DNA of 64,000 nucleotides from NCBI GenBank assembly GCA_036898135.1, contig CM072526.1, forward strand, positions 946,534 to 1,010,533, in the 5' to 3' direction. Shown in pieces: positions 11,485-22,407 of this stretch. The translations under genes were made by a program, and so were the position numbers. Each line of letters begins with the position of its first letter. Within the stretch, counting starts at the first letter, position 1. The notes under the pieces were generated by a model. That model had not been told where the DNA came from. It worked only from the letters and a program-made list of their open reading frames with translations, and made no database searches. Source of the stretch: Oncomelania hupensis. Taxonomy: Eukaryota > Mollusca > Gastropoda > Littorinimorpha > Pomatiopsidae.

Positions 11485-11895
11485 TCTGTTGAATGTTAGC
11501 TGATGATATGACATTGCACAATCAGGGGAGGAACATAGGTGAAATTCAGCAATCTCTACAAGGTGCCTTTAATAATGTTGCTGATTGGTGCAGGTTAAAT
11601 CATATGTCACTGAATCCATCTAAATCAAAAGCCATGTTAATAACTAGACAAACGCATCAGCAGGCTCTGCTTTCTCTTGATTTTGTCGTGAATGTAAATA
11701 ATATTAAACAGTTTGAAAGTCATAAACTTTTAGGCGTCCTCGTAGACAACAAACTCAGTTGGCATTCACATATCCAAAATCTTTGTAAAACTCTCTCAAC
11801 AAAATTAATTATGTTGTCTAAGCTTCAATCTATCATAACTGCAGATGCTAAAAAGCATTATTATAATGATTTTAACACGTCACTTTGATTATTGC
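11485..11895 (+). pseudogene. LINE reverse transcriptase fragment (YADD box onward)
   Basis: The frame starts LADDMTLHNQG, a decayed YADD catalytic box. It continues with WCRLNHMSLNPSKSKAM and LLGVLVDNKLSWHSHI, the standard palm-thumb order of jockey/CR1-group RT. The 5' part is lost at the CT tract and the frame breaks after HFDYC. Confidence 0.8.
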
Positions 11896-12129
11896 CGATG
11901 TTGCAGGATTTCCGACAAATTCTGGTCTGTGAGATAAAATGCATGCTTTTTACTTTTCAGTGCTTTGTGTTATGCTGCTGGAACATATCTTCTGTAAGAG
12001 TTGCACAGCATTTGGATGTGAAATGTGTCCGTGATTTTCTCGCCAACTAGATTCAGTCGGAAATCTTGAAACATCCACAGTGATCAAAATGTGTTACATG
12101 ACAAATAATAAGGTTCAAATTAATAAAGA

Positions 12130-12388
12130 TACAATACAATACAATACAACTTTATTCATCTCAAACTGAGCAATTACAATGGCAGGATCAGCGCGACATA
12201 GCAGAATACACAAGAATTAAAAATAATATTACATACACATGCGAAGTAATCCAATTATTAAATAATTTTAAAAAAATTAACAGATAAATAACAAAATATA
12301 CGGTTAAATACATACAATAAACTAGAGGTGAATGTGATAAAAGTAAACTGCCCCAAAATGTCCCAGATAATAGTTTCTCCGCAGAAAG
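12130..12388 (-). mobile_element. CR1/L2-like LINE 3' end, truncated copy
   Basis: Minus strand: a 3' UTR ending in a CTCAGTTTGAGATGAATAAA-type motif followed by (ATTGT)n. It is collinear over about 250 bp with the copy at 12476-12988. The same family tail closes the element at 25273-26773. Confidence 0.75.
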
Positions 12389-12475
12389 ATACAATACATT
12401 ACAACACAATACAATTTCATTCATCTTAAGGCTGAGCATACCCACTGGCAGGTTAAAAAAATTTACGTTTCAACA
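12389..12475 (-). mobile_element. Very short CR1/L2-like LINE tail
   Basis: Another ATTGT-type tail with a diverged CTCAG..AAGATGAATGAAA motif and only about 40 bp beyond it. It lies between two longer copies of the same family in the same orientation. Confidence 0.55.
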
Positions 12476-12988
12476 ATACAATACTATACAACACAACACA
12501 ACACAATACCACACAACTTTATTCATCTCAAACTGAGCAATTACAATTACAAAGGCAGCATTGGCGCAAAAATAACCAATAAGAATAATAATACAAATTA
12601 AAAATGACCTTACGTACACACAGAGAGTACTCCCAATCAAAAAAATAAATGTGCTGTTAAATGCATAAGTAAACTAAAATATCAACTATAAAAACAAATA
12701 TTACAAATAATAGTTTCTACCAGCAAAAATCTCACTCTCTCTGGAATTATACCCACTCACCCACTCACACAGCAAACAGCAGCTTATATCTATAGTCTAT
12801 AGTGACACAGAATCAATGAAATCAATCGTAAGAAACAATCCATTGTATTACATTGTATAAACGTTGAGAATGCGGACAACAGAGGGTGCAAATGAGTTTG
12901 AATATCTTTTAGTTTTCGAAATGGGTTGAGCAAAACGACGTTTTGAAGGCAGAAGTACAAACTCATCGGCTAAAATAAAAAGAAACCG
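12476..12988 (-). mobile_element. CR1/L2-like LINE 3' end with C-terminal coding remnant
   Basis: Minus strand: the last coding part, 12985-12850, gives LPSKRRFAQPISKTKRYSNS then FAPSVVRILN. This corresponds to the C-terminal LPSGRRHRMPKMSTVRARKS then FVPNSIHVMN of the 25273-26773 element. The 3' UTR and (ATTGT)n tail follow. The 5' truncation point coincides with the poly-G/C tract at 12989. Confidence 0.7.
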
Positions 12989-13045
12989 GGGGGGGGGGGG
13001 GGGGGCCGGGGGGAAACGGGGAGATATAAGAGGGGGGGGGTATTG
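12989..13045. repeat. Poly-G tracts
   Basis: G runs at 12989-13004 and in the following 40 bp. This region is prone to assembly error. Confidence 0.8.
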
Positions 13046-13490
13046 TGAGGTATCAAGGGGGATATGGGGAGGTATCATCGTCCAAATGAAACTCACTCAC
13101 AACAGTTGTCTCTCTGTCTACATTTTAAACAGCAACCTGTGTACCCTGCCTTGCCAGGGTACAAAAACCACTAGTTCTTAATAATTTTAAATCACAGCCA
13201 TTAGAGATCTGACCATAATAGCAGATCGCTTCTCTCGCTCACTTTTACTCTTCAAAGTCTTCAGTTTGCTTGCACTACACAGTGTATATAAGCAATCCAA
13301 TGTGTACATAATGTGGCATTCAGACATAAACATTGAAACCACAGTGATGCACCAACGCACAACAGAATCAATAATAATAATAATGATCTAACCTAATAAT
13401 AATACATAAACTCTTCACTTGGCAACACCTTACATGTTTGCAATGCTGGCTTCTGTTCTGTTTGAATGTAGAAAGTGGTTGGATGGTCAA
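13046..13490. other. Non-coding DNA, nothing recognised
   Basis: No gene or family repeat identified. It leads into the 78-bp tandem array. Confidence 0.4.
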
Positions 13491-13493
13491 CAG

Positions 13494-13830
13494 AAATTTA
13501 ACACATGTGGTCACCACAATTAGTTGTGTGTAAAGTCGGGACAATTTGGGCGGGAACGTGAATGTCAGGAGAAATTTAACACATGTGGTCACCACAATTA
13601 GTTGTGTTTAAAGTCGGGACAATTTGGGCGGGAACGCGAATGTCGGTAGAAATTTAACACATGTGGTCACCACAATTAGTTGTGTGTAAAGTCGGGACAA
13701 TTTGGGCGGGAACGCGAATGTCGGCAGAAATTTAACACATGTGGTCACCACAATTTGTTGTGTGTAAAGTCGGGACAATTTGGGCGGGAAAGTGAATGTC
13801 GGCAGAAATTTCGATGTCATGTGTTCGTGT
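13494..13830. repeat. 78-bp tandem repeat, four full copies plus a partial
   Basis: The AAATTTAACACATG junction recurs at 13494, 13572, 13650 and 13728, with a fifth start (AAATTT) at 13806. The period is exactly 78 bp. Each unit contains the palindrome GTGGTCACCAC and a GGACAATTTGGGCGGGAA segment. Copies differ by a few bases. The period is a multiple of three, which explains the long open frames through it, but the encoded peptides look like translated repeat. Confidence 0.92.
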
Positions 13831-14061
13831 GTAAAAAGTTTGTGTGTGGTCACCACAACGTTTATACACGTGTGGTCTCCACAGAGCACGTAAAGTCTAG
13901 TTTTGCTTTTTTTGAGCTATCGAATATTCCACCACAAAATAAGCTTCAGCAAAGGAAAAGAAGTAAAACTGTAGTTTTCTGTACCTCTAACTTCAAAAAT
14001 GAAGGAGTCGGCACAACGGTGGAAAAAACTACGCGTCAGCAGATCAACCAAAAGACAAAGA

Positions 14062-14160
14062 TGTGTGTGTATGTATGTGTGTGTATGTATGTGTGTGTAT
14101 GTATGTGGGTGTATGTATGTGTGTGTATGTATGTGGGTGTCTATGTCTGTCTGTCTGTCA
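14062..14160. repeat. GT-rich microsatellite
   Basis: Interrupted (TGTGTATG)n tract. Confidence 0.9.
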
Positions 14161-14352
14161 GTTGGTTGTGTGTGTAAGCGTGCGCGTGTGTGAAGGGGAG
14201 AAGAGTGGAGAAGAGGGTTGGGGGCATCGGCAATTTCGACGCCGATCTTGATCAATGATGCCGGCAGATTTATGATACCCCGTTCCTCATATTTGCTTGG
14301 CTTCCCTCTTGATCACTTTGCCATACCCTTCCCTCTCCACGACCCATCCCTT

Positions 14353-14354
<2 letters not shown>

Positions 14355-14413
<59 letters not shown>
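14355..14413. repeat. CT microsatellite
   Basis: Poly-C followed by (CT)n. It abuts the decayed LINE at 14420. Confidence 0.95.
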
Positions 14414-14419
14414 TTACCA

Positions 14420-15720
14420 AAAGGAAAAGATCTTTATGCCGTCAACAACTTCCGTCCAGTATTCATGTTGCGGGCATTGTCTAAACCTCTTAAAAAGCAT
14501 ATTCATATTAATGTTACGCAGTTTATTGACCACAAATACTGTTGTATCCTTTTCAATCTGGATTTCCTAAATTTCATTCGTGCAACCCTACCCTCACGTC
14601 TATTTGTGATTCAAGGCTATCGTCTATTAATTAATCCCAAATCGTGGGTGTTGTTTTTCTTGATCTTAGAAAGGCTTTTGATCATGTTAATAGAAACCTT
14701 GTATTTAAACTATTATTGTACACTAAAAATGAATTACAGTAAACCTTTTACAGTCGTTTCTGACTGTTAGGAAGCAACAAGTATTCTTGAAAAGGACTTA
14801 CACTTGCGTAGATAGTGCCACAAACCGGTGTACCCCAAGGATCTGTGCTAGGTCCGTTACTATTTTGCCTGTTTATAAATGGCATGCCCTTCACATACCT
14901 GCAAGTTTTCTATCCTGCAATCTCTTTGCTGATGACAGCTCTAACTATACCTCTTCTCATGGCCTAAACAAAATTCAGCCAGATGTTTAGGATGCAATTA
15001 ATAATATTGCACAAAAGTGCAATAATAACAACATATTTTTTACATCCAAAAAAGACTAAGAGCATGGTCATAACGTGCACAGAAACATCAGAGAACGCCC
15101 CTCTGCCTTGACCTTGTTGTTCGGACCGATGTTGTTGAGCACGTTCAAACTCATTGCGTGCCTAAAGTTATTATTGATCATAAACTTAAATGGCATAAAC
15201 ATGGAGATTACGTTTGCAAACTTGTCTCTAAAAATCTGTACCTCTTAGATAAATTAATTTTTTTGGTCGGTCCTGATGCGAAACAAATTGTTTTACGTCC
15301 CTCTGCCTTTCACATCGCAGTTATGCGTCATCAGTATGGTGTGGTGCAGGAGAAGTGCATATCAATAAACTAATCTCATTGCACCGTAGAGCAGAGAAGA
15401 TTATCATTGATGATTCGAGCCTTTCATCATCGGAAAAACTTACAGCAGCAAACCTACTGTTCTTATTCCATAAGTTTACATTCAACACTGTTACCGTCTT
15501 GTTTAAAGTGCAAAATGGCCTGGCATCATCTTAAATAAGCAATCTATTAACTGCTGAGACAGAACGTTATGGGTCTAACGAATACATCCGGCCACCAACT
15601 CGAATTGACCTGTTTAAGAATAGTTTTGCATTCTCAGGACCTCTAATGTGGAACTCTCTTCATTTAAAAAATTAGATCTTGCACCACTCTTTCTTCAGTC
15701 AAACGTACCTTAAGGCAACA
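14420..15720 (+). pseudogene. Decayed jockey/CR1-group LINE
   Basis: Pieces of one RT recur in different frames: YAVNNFRPVFMLRALSKPL (NYRP motif) at 14433, VVFLDLRKAFDHVNRNLV (motif A) near 14650, FADDSSNYTSSHG (YADD box) near 14925, KVIIDHKLKWHKH near 15165, and RPPTRIDLFKNSFAFSGPL then MWNSLH near 15590-15665. The order is correct for a single element. At least five frameshifts or stops break it. Confidence 0.75.
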
Positions 15721-17560
15721 TTGCCTTAATATGACGTAACCCATGATTTTGTCAAACGTTTCCCAATGTGCAACTTGATTATTTCATCTACAATTGATGT
15801 GTCTTAGAATGTGTGTGTACTTGTACCACCTGATTATTTAATATACATTGGGTTGTTTGTAATGTGTTGTGTAATTGCAACACTAATATAGGTTGCCATA
15901 TATCTTTTTTTGTATGCTGCATAATAGTTCTTAAAGTTATTTGTTTTGTCGGATTATTGTTGTTATTTATCTGGTCGTTGGCATATTGGACTCAAAATCG
16001 CTGAATGTGTGTGTGAATGATACGAGGAACGATTGTAAGATTAGGTTCCCGACTAACACCTGTATCTTCGTTATGAATAAAACGTCTGAGTCTTAGTCAC
16101 TCTCGCCATGACCGTTCTTGTTCCGTGACCCCACTAACTTGTGTATAGCCGCTCCTTCAGCAGTTGGCCTCCTTTCTCTAACCCTTTCCCCCTCTCTCTC
16201 TCCCTCCATGCAACTTCGCCCCCACCTCAATCATCACTACCTAACCTACAGAGGCTTTAATTATCATCTTTTCCCTTCCCCTCACTCAATGCCCACCTGC
16301 TCCCTCCGATCCTGCTTTCAATACTTACCCCCTCCCTTTGGACACCCCCCTCCCTCTCCTCACTGCCCTTTTCTCCTCTTCTAAATCCATGTAAAAAAAT
16401 GGGTTGCTCTGGCGTCGTACCTCACTTGCTAGTGGGGATTAATAGAATCTATCAAATGTTTAGTAGTTTGCTCCTGTTTCCTATGTCTGCACTGATATGG
16501 GACATAGTCGCATGATGCAGCATGTTAGCGTGATTGATGTATGCAATGGAAAATGTTATGTTATAATAGATAGGTCGGTATAATTCTCCTAGGGTACGGA
16601 ATCTTCACACCACACACTAATTTTCCTAGTGATCAATGGGGACAAGAAATATATGTGAAGGGTGGGGGTTGTTGAGGGGGGAAAAGAGGTGAGGAGGGAG
16701 GGTGGGTGGGTGGGTGAGTGTTGGTGGTAGCAGAATTACAGGGTCTAGCCTTTAGAGTGGTAAGGTGTCTCAGCTCGATAGGAAATGATAGCCCTTGGAG
16801 AGGTGTTGGAGCCAGACCTTGCCTGCCTGTGAAATGTTACTGCTGCTCTTCGGGAAACGCCTACCGTAGAATGCGCTGACAATTAAATCTAAAAGCACGA
16901 CATTAAATTGAACAATTTATTAATGAATTAATTTAAAAGAAATGTAATTATTAAAATAATGAAACTTTTACTTTCTTTTCATATCACCTAATGGATTTTA
17001 AAATCTTTTAACTTTTTTGTTGGGAGGGAGTGGAGTGGTGGAGGGAAGATGTTGTTGGGGCTTTAAATGGTAGTTTTAAACTCTACTATATCTGTTTTTA
17101 CATACACACACGCACACACACATACACACATAAACAGTCACACACATACACACGCACACACACACGCACTCACACACTGGCCAGTTACTGGATTATATAA
17201 AATAAAATAAAATAAAATAAATAAATTACAACAAAAAACTTAATACATAAAATAAAATCACACCAATTAGAACAGAATCCAATAATAATGAAAAAGGCGA
17301 ACAAATAAATCTAAAACATAAAAGAAAATGAAATACATGTAAATATAATAAGGAAGGAAGCATTAAACAGGTGTTAACATTGAGAGCGAGATGACCTCTG
17401 GCTATAAGTTAAATACGGATTAAAATAATGAATTGACTATAACACCTAGTTACGGCTGACAGCCTGTCCAATCGCTTATCGGCTTTTGCTCTCTCACTGC
17501 TAAACCAAATAATGGAAAAGTTCCACTACCACCCAAACCCAAATCCACAACCTACGCACC
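15721..17560. other. Non-coding DNA with short microsatellites
   Basis: No gene recognised. It holds CT-rich DNA (16180-16210, 16320-16385), G-rich DNA (16660-16730), (CA)n at 17100-17178, and an A/T-rich tract with (AAAAT)n near 17200-17225. Confidence 0.5.
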
Positions 17561-17863
17561 CCCCGTTCCATTTTTTTTAAACTTCAAAATTATCTGCAGC
17601 AACATCGTGGAATTGCTCAAGCACAATCTCCGCAGATAAATCGCATATTTTCCGCAGATATCGCGTATATATTATCGGCAGTGAAATCGGATATCCTCCG
17701 CGTTGAAATCGTACATTTTCCGCAAATGGAGTCGAACATTGATATAGTGCGGAATTGTGATGTCGTGTTGTTGTTTTTCTTGTCATTCTAATCGTATCAT
17801 TTCATTTTCGGCAGTGAAGACGACAACTCTGTTATCTAAATGAGAAATTGCAATCGTGTTACA
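17561..17863. other. Non-coding DNA with short CCGCAGAT-type repeats
   Basis: Between 17600 and 17740 the motifs TCCGCAGATA, ATCGCATATTTTCCGC and ATCGGCAGTGAAATCG recur irregularly. Not otherwise identified. Confidence 0.35.
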
Positions 17864-17918
17864 TGAAGAAGAAGAAGAAGAAGAAGAAGAAGAAGAAGAA
17901 GAAGAAGAAGAAGAAGAA

Positions 17919-17965
<47 letters not shown>

Positions 17966-17972
17966 ATAACGG

Positions 17973-18040
<68 letters not shown>
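17864..18040. repeat. Compound GAA / GAT trinucleotide array
   Basis: (GAA)n is followed by (GAT)n, interrupted once near 17962. Frames through it give poly-Lys, poly-Met, poly-Asp or poly-His/Ser and are not genes. Confidence 0.95.
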
Positions 18041-18635
18041 TCCATTTATAACGCGCGTGTCTCCCTCCATTGTTGAATGCTCAGTGCGCAATAAGAAGAA
18101 ATAAGAAATAACAAAACACGATAGGAAAGATAAAATCCAGTGTGCGTGTGAAGAGTGGGGGGAGGGGGGAGGGGGAGAGGAGGGAAAGAAGGAGAAGCGG
18201 GTGTCGATGGAAGTGGACAGCAGAAGTGAGAGAGGTGCTTGGTTCACTGAATAGTACTTGGACGTAAACAAGTGAGTCTTCAGTCCTGTTCCTGAACGGG
18301 TCTTCACTTGTTTGTTTGTTGTTTGTTTGTTTATTTCATTTAACGTCTATTCACCGAAGTGATTTTAGACAAGAAAATAAAAGGAAGGTGGGGGAAAAGG
18401 ATATGCGCTACATGGATGGGGGAATGGAAATAACATTTAAACAAAATGGTACAGTAACATAACATGAAATAAAATTAAATAAAAATTAAGTATTCAAACA
18501 ATATTTTAAAACTCTTTAAAAAAAAATAAAATAAAATTACTATGGAACATGTCAAACTTGCGAAATGTTCATGTACAGAAAAGTCAATTTTGTGAGATTG
18601 TCATATACGAACTAATCAGAATAAACTTGCAATTT

Positions 18636-21600
18636 TTATAACAAATGTCCTACAGGACTATAAATTATAGATTTAGCGATGGTTATCCAATATTTACTAT
18701 TTTTATTTTGAACATTATGAATGTTTTGTGGAATATATTGTGTTATTACACTGCAGTCATGAATTATATGATTTATAGTTAAATTTTCATTGCAAATGCA
18801 AACAATATCCTTGCAATATTTTGTCCTCCAAGAATTTAAAGCAAGACGATGTGCTAAAGAGGTTATTGTTCGAGGATACTGTGAATTATCACTGTATATT
18901 ATTTTTAAAGGAAACTTATTTTTTATTTTCTTTTCTATTATACTATAAATTTCTTTTGTTGATAAGGGGATGTCAATATGGCTAACGCTGTGTTGATTTT
19001 TCGCCCCTTCTTTTGCTTTCCTGTCTGCCCAATCATTATTATCTAAACCACAATGAGATGGTATCCAACAAAACTGAACATTTGTGCCATTGATAATTAA
19101 GCAATGTATAAGATATTTTATTTCATATATAATATCACCTCTGCATTTATAAATATTAGAGTCCAGACTCTGAAGAACAGATTTAGAGTCTACACATAAT
19201 AAGATATTAAAAAAGGTCTTTTGTTGACTCAAGATTTTATGTAATGCCATAAGAATTGCGGTAAGTTCTGCAGTATAAATTGAACGATCTTTACCTAAAT
19301 ACAAGGATTCACTAATTTTTAAAGCAGGTATAACATAACCAGCCCCAGTTTGGCCTGTATCTAAAACAGAACCATCAGTATAAATTTGCAAATAAGAATA
19401 ATATTTTTTATCTATATGTTCATAAGCTTCTGTTGCTAACAATAATCCATTTTCTTTTTTCCGTATAGCAGTATATTCAAAATCAAAGTTTGCTCGCTTA
19501 AATTCCCAGATTGGTATAGGCATTTGTGGTATTTTTGTAGAGATTGATTTAGGAAATAAATTTGACTCCTGTAAAAGTTCATTTGTATAAGTTGCTATTG
19601 TTTGTAAATAACTGATACCCTGTGCTCTTTTTGGATAATCTAAATCAGATCTTACTTCTAGTTCTGTGTCAGTGAAATTTTCTACAGCAGAGGCTCTAAC
19701 TATATATTTAGCGCATGATAATTTTCTCCACTCATTTAATGGTAATACTCCAGCTGCGTTATAAGCATCGTCAGTTTTTGTATGTACTGGAATACCCATA
19801 ACAATTTTAATTGCTTTACTGTCCATACTCTGGAGTTGTTTCAGTAAATATTTTGGTGCCGAAAAATATACCTCTTGTCCATACGTTAATTTAGATCTGA
19901 CAAGCATGCACACAAGATGAATAAGAGTTTTAGTATCACGTCCCCATTTTTGAAAGCTTATAATCTTTATTAAATTTAAACTTTTGACGGCCTTTTCCAA
20001 CAAATAATGTATATGTTTTTTCCAACTTAATTTAGATGTAAAAGATACCCCGAGAAATTTTATTTCCTGTACATATTTCAATTCTTTGATACCAATATAA
20101 AATTTGGGCAAACATTTGGGGTTAATCCCATTATTAAACAAGATCATGTTTGTTTTTTCTTCTGATAATTCCAATCCATTATCCTTCATGTAAATATCAA
20201 TATTGTTCAGTTCATTTTGATATATCTTTTGAATATGTTTTATTTCATATATAGAAGTTTTTCTTTTTAAAGATACATTTACCCATATTGCAATATCGTC
20301 AGCATATTGAACTAGATGAATTTTATTACTTACAAATTGAGGTAAGTCATTTAACAAAATAGTGAATAAAAGAGGTGAAATTATAGAGCCTTGTGGTATA
20401 CCCATGTTAATATTATATGTAGAAGAATAAGAGTGACCTACTTTGGCCATTATTTTTCTTCCATGCAAAAACCCTTTAATATATTGAAAAATATTTCCAG
20501 AAAGCCCTATATTTTTTAATTTGTATAAAAGTCGAGCATGCCAAACTCGATCATAAGCCTTTTTAACGTCAAAAAATGTAACTAATATATTTTTCCTTCT
20601 AGCGAATTGTTTCTTAATGTGTGTTGTTAATTTCACTAAATGGTCTACTGTTGATCTGCCTTTTTTAAAACCAGCCTGATTGTCTGGAATTACTTTATTT
20701 TTTTCACAATAATATGATAATCTATTCATTATAATTTTTTCCATAATTTTACCAGCATGTGATGTTAATGCAATGGGGCGATAACTTGAGGATTCGTGTC
20801 GATTTTTCCCTGTTTTTAAAAGTGGAATAATTATTGATGTTTTCCAAATATCAGGCAACACATTATTTTCCCAACATTTATTGATAATAGTGAGAAAATG
20901 TTGTATCCATTTTAAAGGCATGTGTTTTAGCAAAATGTATGATAACCCATCTGGACCAACTGCAGATTTTTTAGTGCCAAAATATTTTAAAGCATCTGTA
21001 ACCTCTGTTATTGATATCCTAGAATTCATATATAAAGAATTATCTGAATTAGGTTCTTTATAATGTTCAGAGTTTTCTTCATGTTTTCTTTTTTCGAACT
21101 CATCTCTAATTAGACTACTAGTATTGCTTGCATTTGCAAAAAGTTTTCCAAATTCTTCAGATTTCTCCTTTGGAGAAGAAAATAGTTTGTTAGTTATTTT
21201 TATGGGACACTTAGGAAGCTGAAAGCCATTTTTCATTTCTTTAACTTTTTTCCAAACATTATTGACATTACATGTATTTGATATTTCTTTATTACAAAAA
21301 TCTTCCCAGTACTGTTTCTTTGCTGATGCTATAATTTTATTACAATTAATTTTTGCACATTTCATGTGCCTATGTGCGGAAACAGATCTACATTTTATCC
21401 AATTCTTAAATGTATTCTTTTTTTCCTTAACTGCATCTGCACATGCTTGATTCCACCAAATATTACCACTGTGTTTTTTCTTTACAGAATTTCTCTTAAT
21501 AGGTATAGACTTATTAGCTGCAGACAATATTGTTTTTGTAAAACCTGTACAAATTTCATTAATATCTTCATTTTGTAGAAAGTCATCCTCAGAGTACAAT

Positions 21601-22367
21601 AAATGCATTTGATACTGATTCCAATCTGCACGGGTATAAATATATTTTGGTATAATATCATCTTCTATTTGTACCTCTGGCTTTTCATTTATTACAGTTA
21701 CAACTGGAAGATGGTCACTACCTAATGAATCAGAGTCCACTTCCCATATACTGTCTATTGCCAAATCAGGCGATACAAACGTTAGATCAATGGCAGAAGG
21801 TTGGTGGGTTGCTATGTCAGGAATCCTTGTTATTTTACCATCATTTAACAATATAAGACCAGAAGTAATGATATTTTCAATAAAACGAGTATTTGTATTA
21901 TAATTACATCCTTTATCCCAAAGTGTTGAATGAGCATTGAAATCACCAACTATAATCCAATTTTCATTTATATCAATTGATTGTAACCATTCAGTATTAA
22001 AATCATCTGGTCCTAATGGATAATAAACAGACGTGATATTAACATACATTTGATCATGTATTTTTACTTTCACGGCTACTGAATACACATCATTTAAATC
22101 TTTTGGAATGGGAGACTTGCTTGTGACGTAATCCAAATCTTTCCTAATGTATATCGCAACGCTAACTTTTGTATTCTGTTTACTAAATGGTGTTATCGGC
22201 GGAAAAAAGTAGCCTTCGATCTTAGGAAGTTTCTTCCTTTTTACATTCAATGACTGCAGTGCAAGAACATGATGTTGGTTTGTTACTACATATTGTTGTA
22301 AAGAGTGTACATTTGTGGATATAGATCTGCAATTCCACTGAACAATACTAAATTTATCATCAATCAT
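18636..22367 (-). CDS. LINE-A ORF2: endonuclease, reverse transcriptase, RNase H (1243 aa)
   Basis: Starts ATG ATT GAT GAT at 22367. The APE-type endonuclease at residues 7-225 has WNCRS, GDFNAH (141-146) and SDHLP (217-221). The usual catalytic Glu of the LQE motif is Ser39 here (LALQS), so nicking activity is doubtful. RT at about 455-790 has GPDG (471), YRPIAL (529), motif A with Asp600 (FFDVKKAYD), GIPQGS (656) and YADD (688-691). RNase H at about 993-1125 has Asp998 (YTDGS), Glu1034, Asp1060, and WIPSHCG (1101) followed by WAD (1113). A Cys/His segment at 1185-1205 (CKDIVCICN...HIIHDC) closes it, as usual in I-type elements. The start lies 40 bp past the ORF1 stop, in keeping with reinitiation on a bicistronic RNA. 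Confidence 0.93.
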   Translation of the reverse strand: MIDDKFSIVQWNCRSISTNVHSLQQYVVTNQHHVLALQSLNVKRKKLPKIEGYFFPPITPFSKQNTKVSVAIYIRKDLDYVTSKSPIPKDLNDVYSVAVKVKIHDQMYVNITSVYYPLGPDDFNTEWLQSIDINENWIIVGDFNAHSTLWDKGCNYNTNTRFIENIITSGLILLNDGKITRIPDIATHQPSAIDLTFVSPDLAIDSIWEVDSDSLGSDHLPVVTVINEKPEVQIEDDIIPKYIYTRADWNQYQMHLLYSEDDFLQNEDINEICTGFTKTILSAANKSIPIKRNSVKKKHSGNIWWNQACADAVKEKKNTFKNWIKCRSVSAHRHMKCAKINCNKIIASAKKQYWEDFCNKEISNTCNVNNVWKKVKEMKNGFQLPKCPIKITNKLFSSPKEKSEEFGKLFANASNTSSLIRDEFEKRKHEENSEHYKEPNSDNSLYMNSRISITEVTDALKYFGTKKSAVGPDGLSYILLKHMPLKWIQHFLTIINKCWENNVLPDIWKTSIIIPLLKTGKNRHESSSYRPIALTSHAGKIMEKIIMNRLSYYCEKNKVIPDNQAGFKKGRSTVDHLVKLTTHIKKQFARRKNILVTFFDVKKAYDRVWHARLLYKLKNIGLSGNIFQYIKGFLHGRKIMAKVGHSYSSTYNINMGIPQGSIISPLLFTILLNDLPQFVSNKIHLVQYADDIAIWVNVSLKRKTSIYEIKHIQKIYQNELNNIDIYMKDNGLELSEEKTNMILFNNGINPKCLPKFYIGIKELKYVQEIKFLGVSFTSKLSWKKHIHYLLEKAVKSLNLIKIISFQKWGRDTKTLIHLVCMLVRSKLTYGQEVYFSAPKYLLKQLQSMDSKAIKIVMGIPVHTKTDDAYNAAGVLPLNEWRKLSCAKYIVRASAVENFTDTELEVRSDLDYPKRAQGISYLQTIATYTNELLQESNLFPKSISTKIPQMPIPIWEFKRANFDFEYTAIRKKENGLLLATEAYEHIDKKYYSYLQIYTDGSVLDTGQTGAGYVIPALKISESLYLGKDRSIYTAELTAILMALHKILSQQKTFFNILLCVDSKSVLQSLDSNIYKCRGDIIYEIKYLIHCLIINGTNVQFCWIPSHCGLDNNDWADRKAKEGAKNQHSVSHIDIPLSTKEIYSIIEKKIKNKFPLKIIYSDNSQYPRTITSLAHRLALNSWRTKYCKDIVCICNENLTINHIIHDCSVITQYIPQNIHNVQNKNSKYWITIAKSIIYSPVGHLL

Positions 22368-22407
22368 AAATTTAAGATTGTTTTTTTTTTTAATGAATGT
22401 TGTTCAA

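Noticed and set aside
13494..13830. Regular repeats that could suggest a CRISPR array
   Set aside because: The 78-bp units are contiguous with no unique spacers, and the DNA is animal genomic. The same applies to 29577-29871 and 39472-39690.
13608..14255. Open frames on both strands through the 78-bp array and the GT tract
   Set aside because: The period is a multiple of three, which keeps frames open without coding; the peptides are the repeat translated.
17783..18307. Frame with poly-His and poly-Ser on the minus strand
   Set aside because: Produced by the GAT/GAA array; flanking residues give no recognisable protein.
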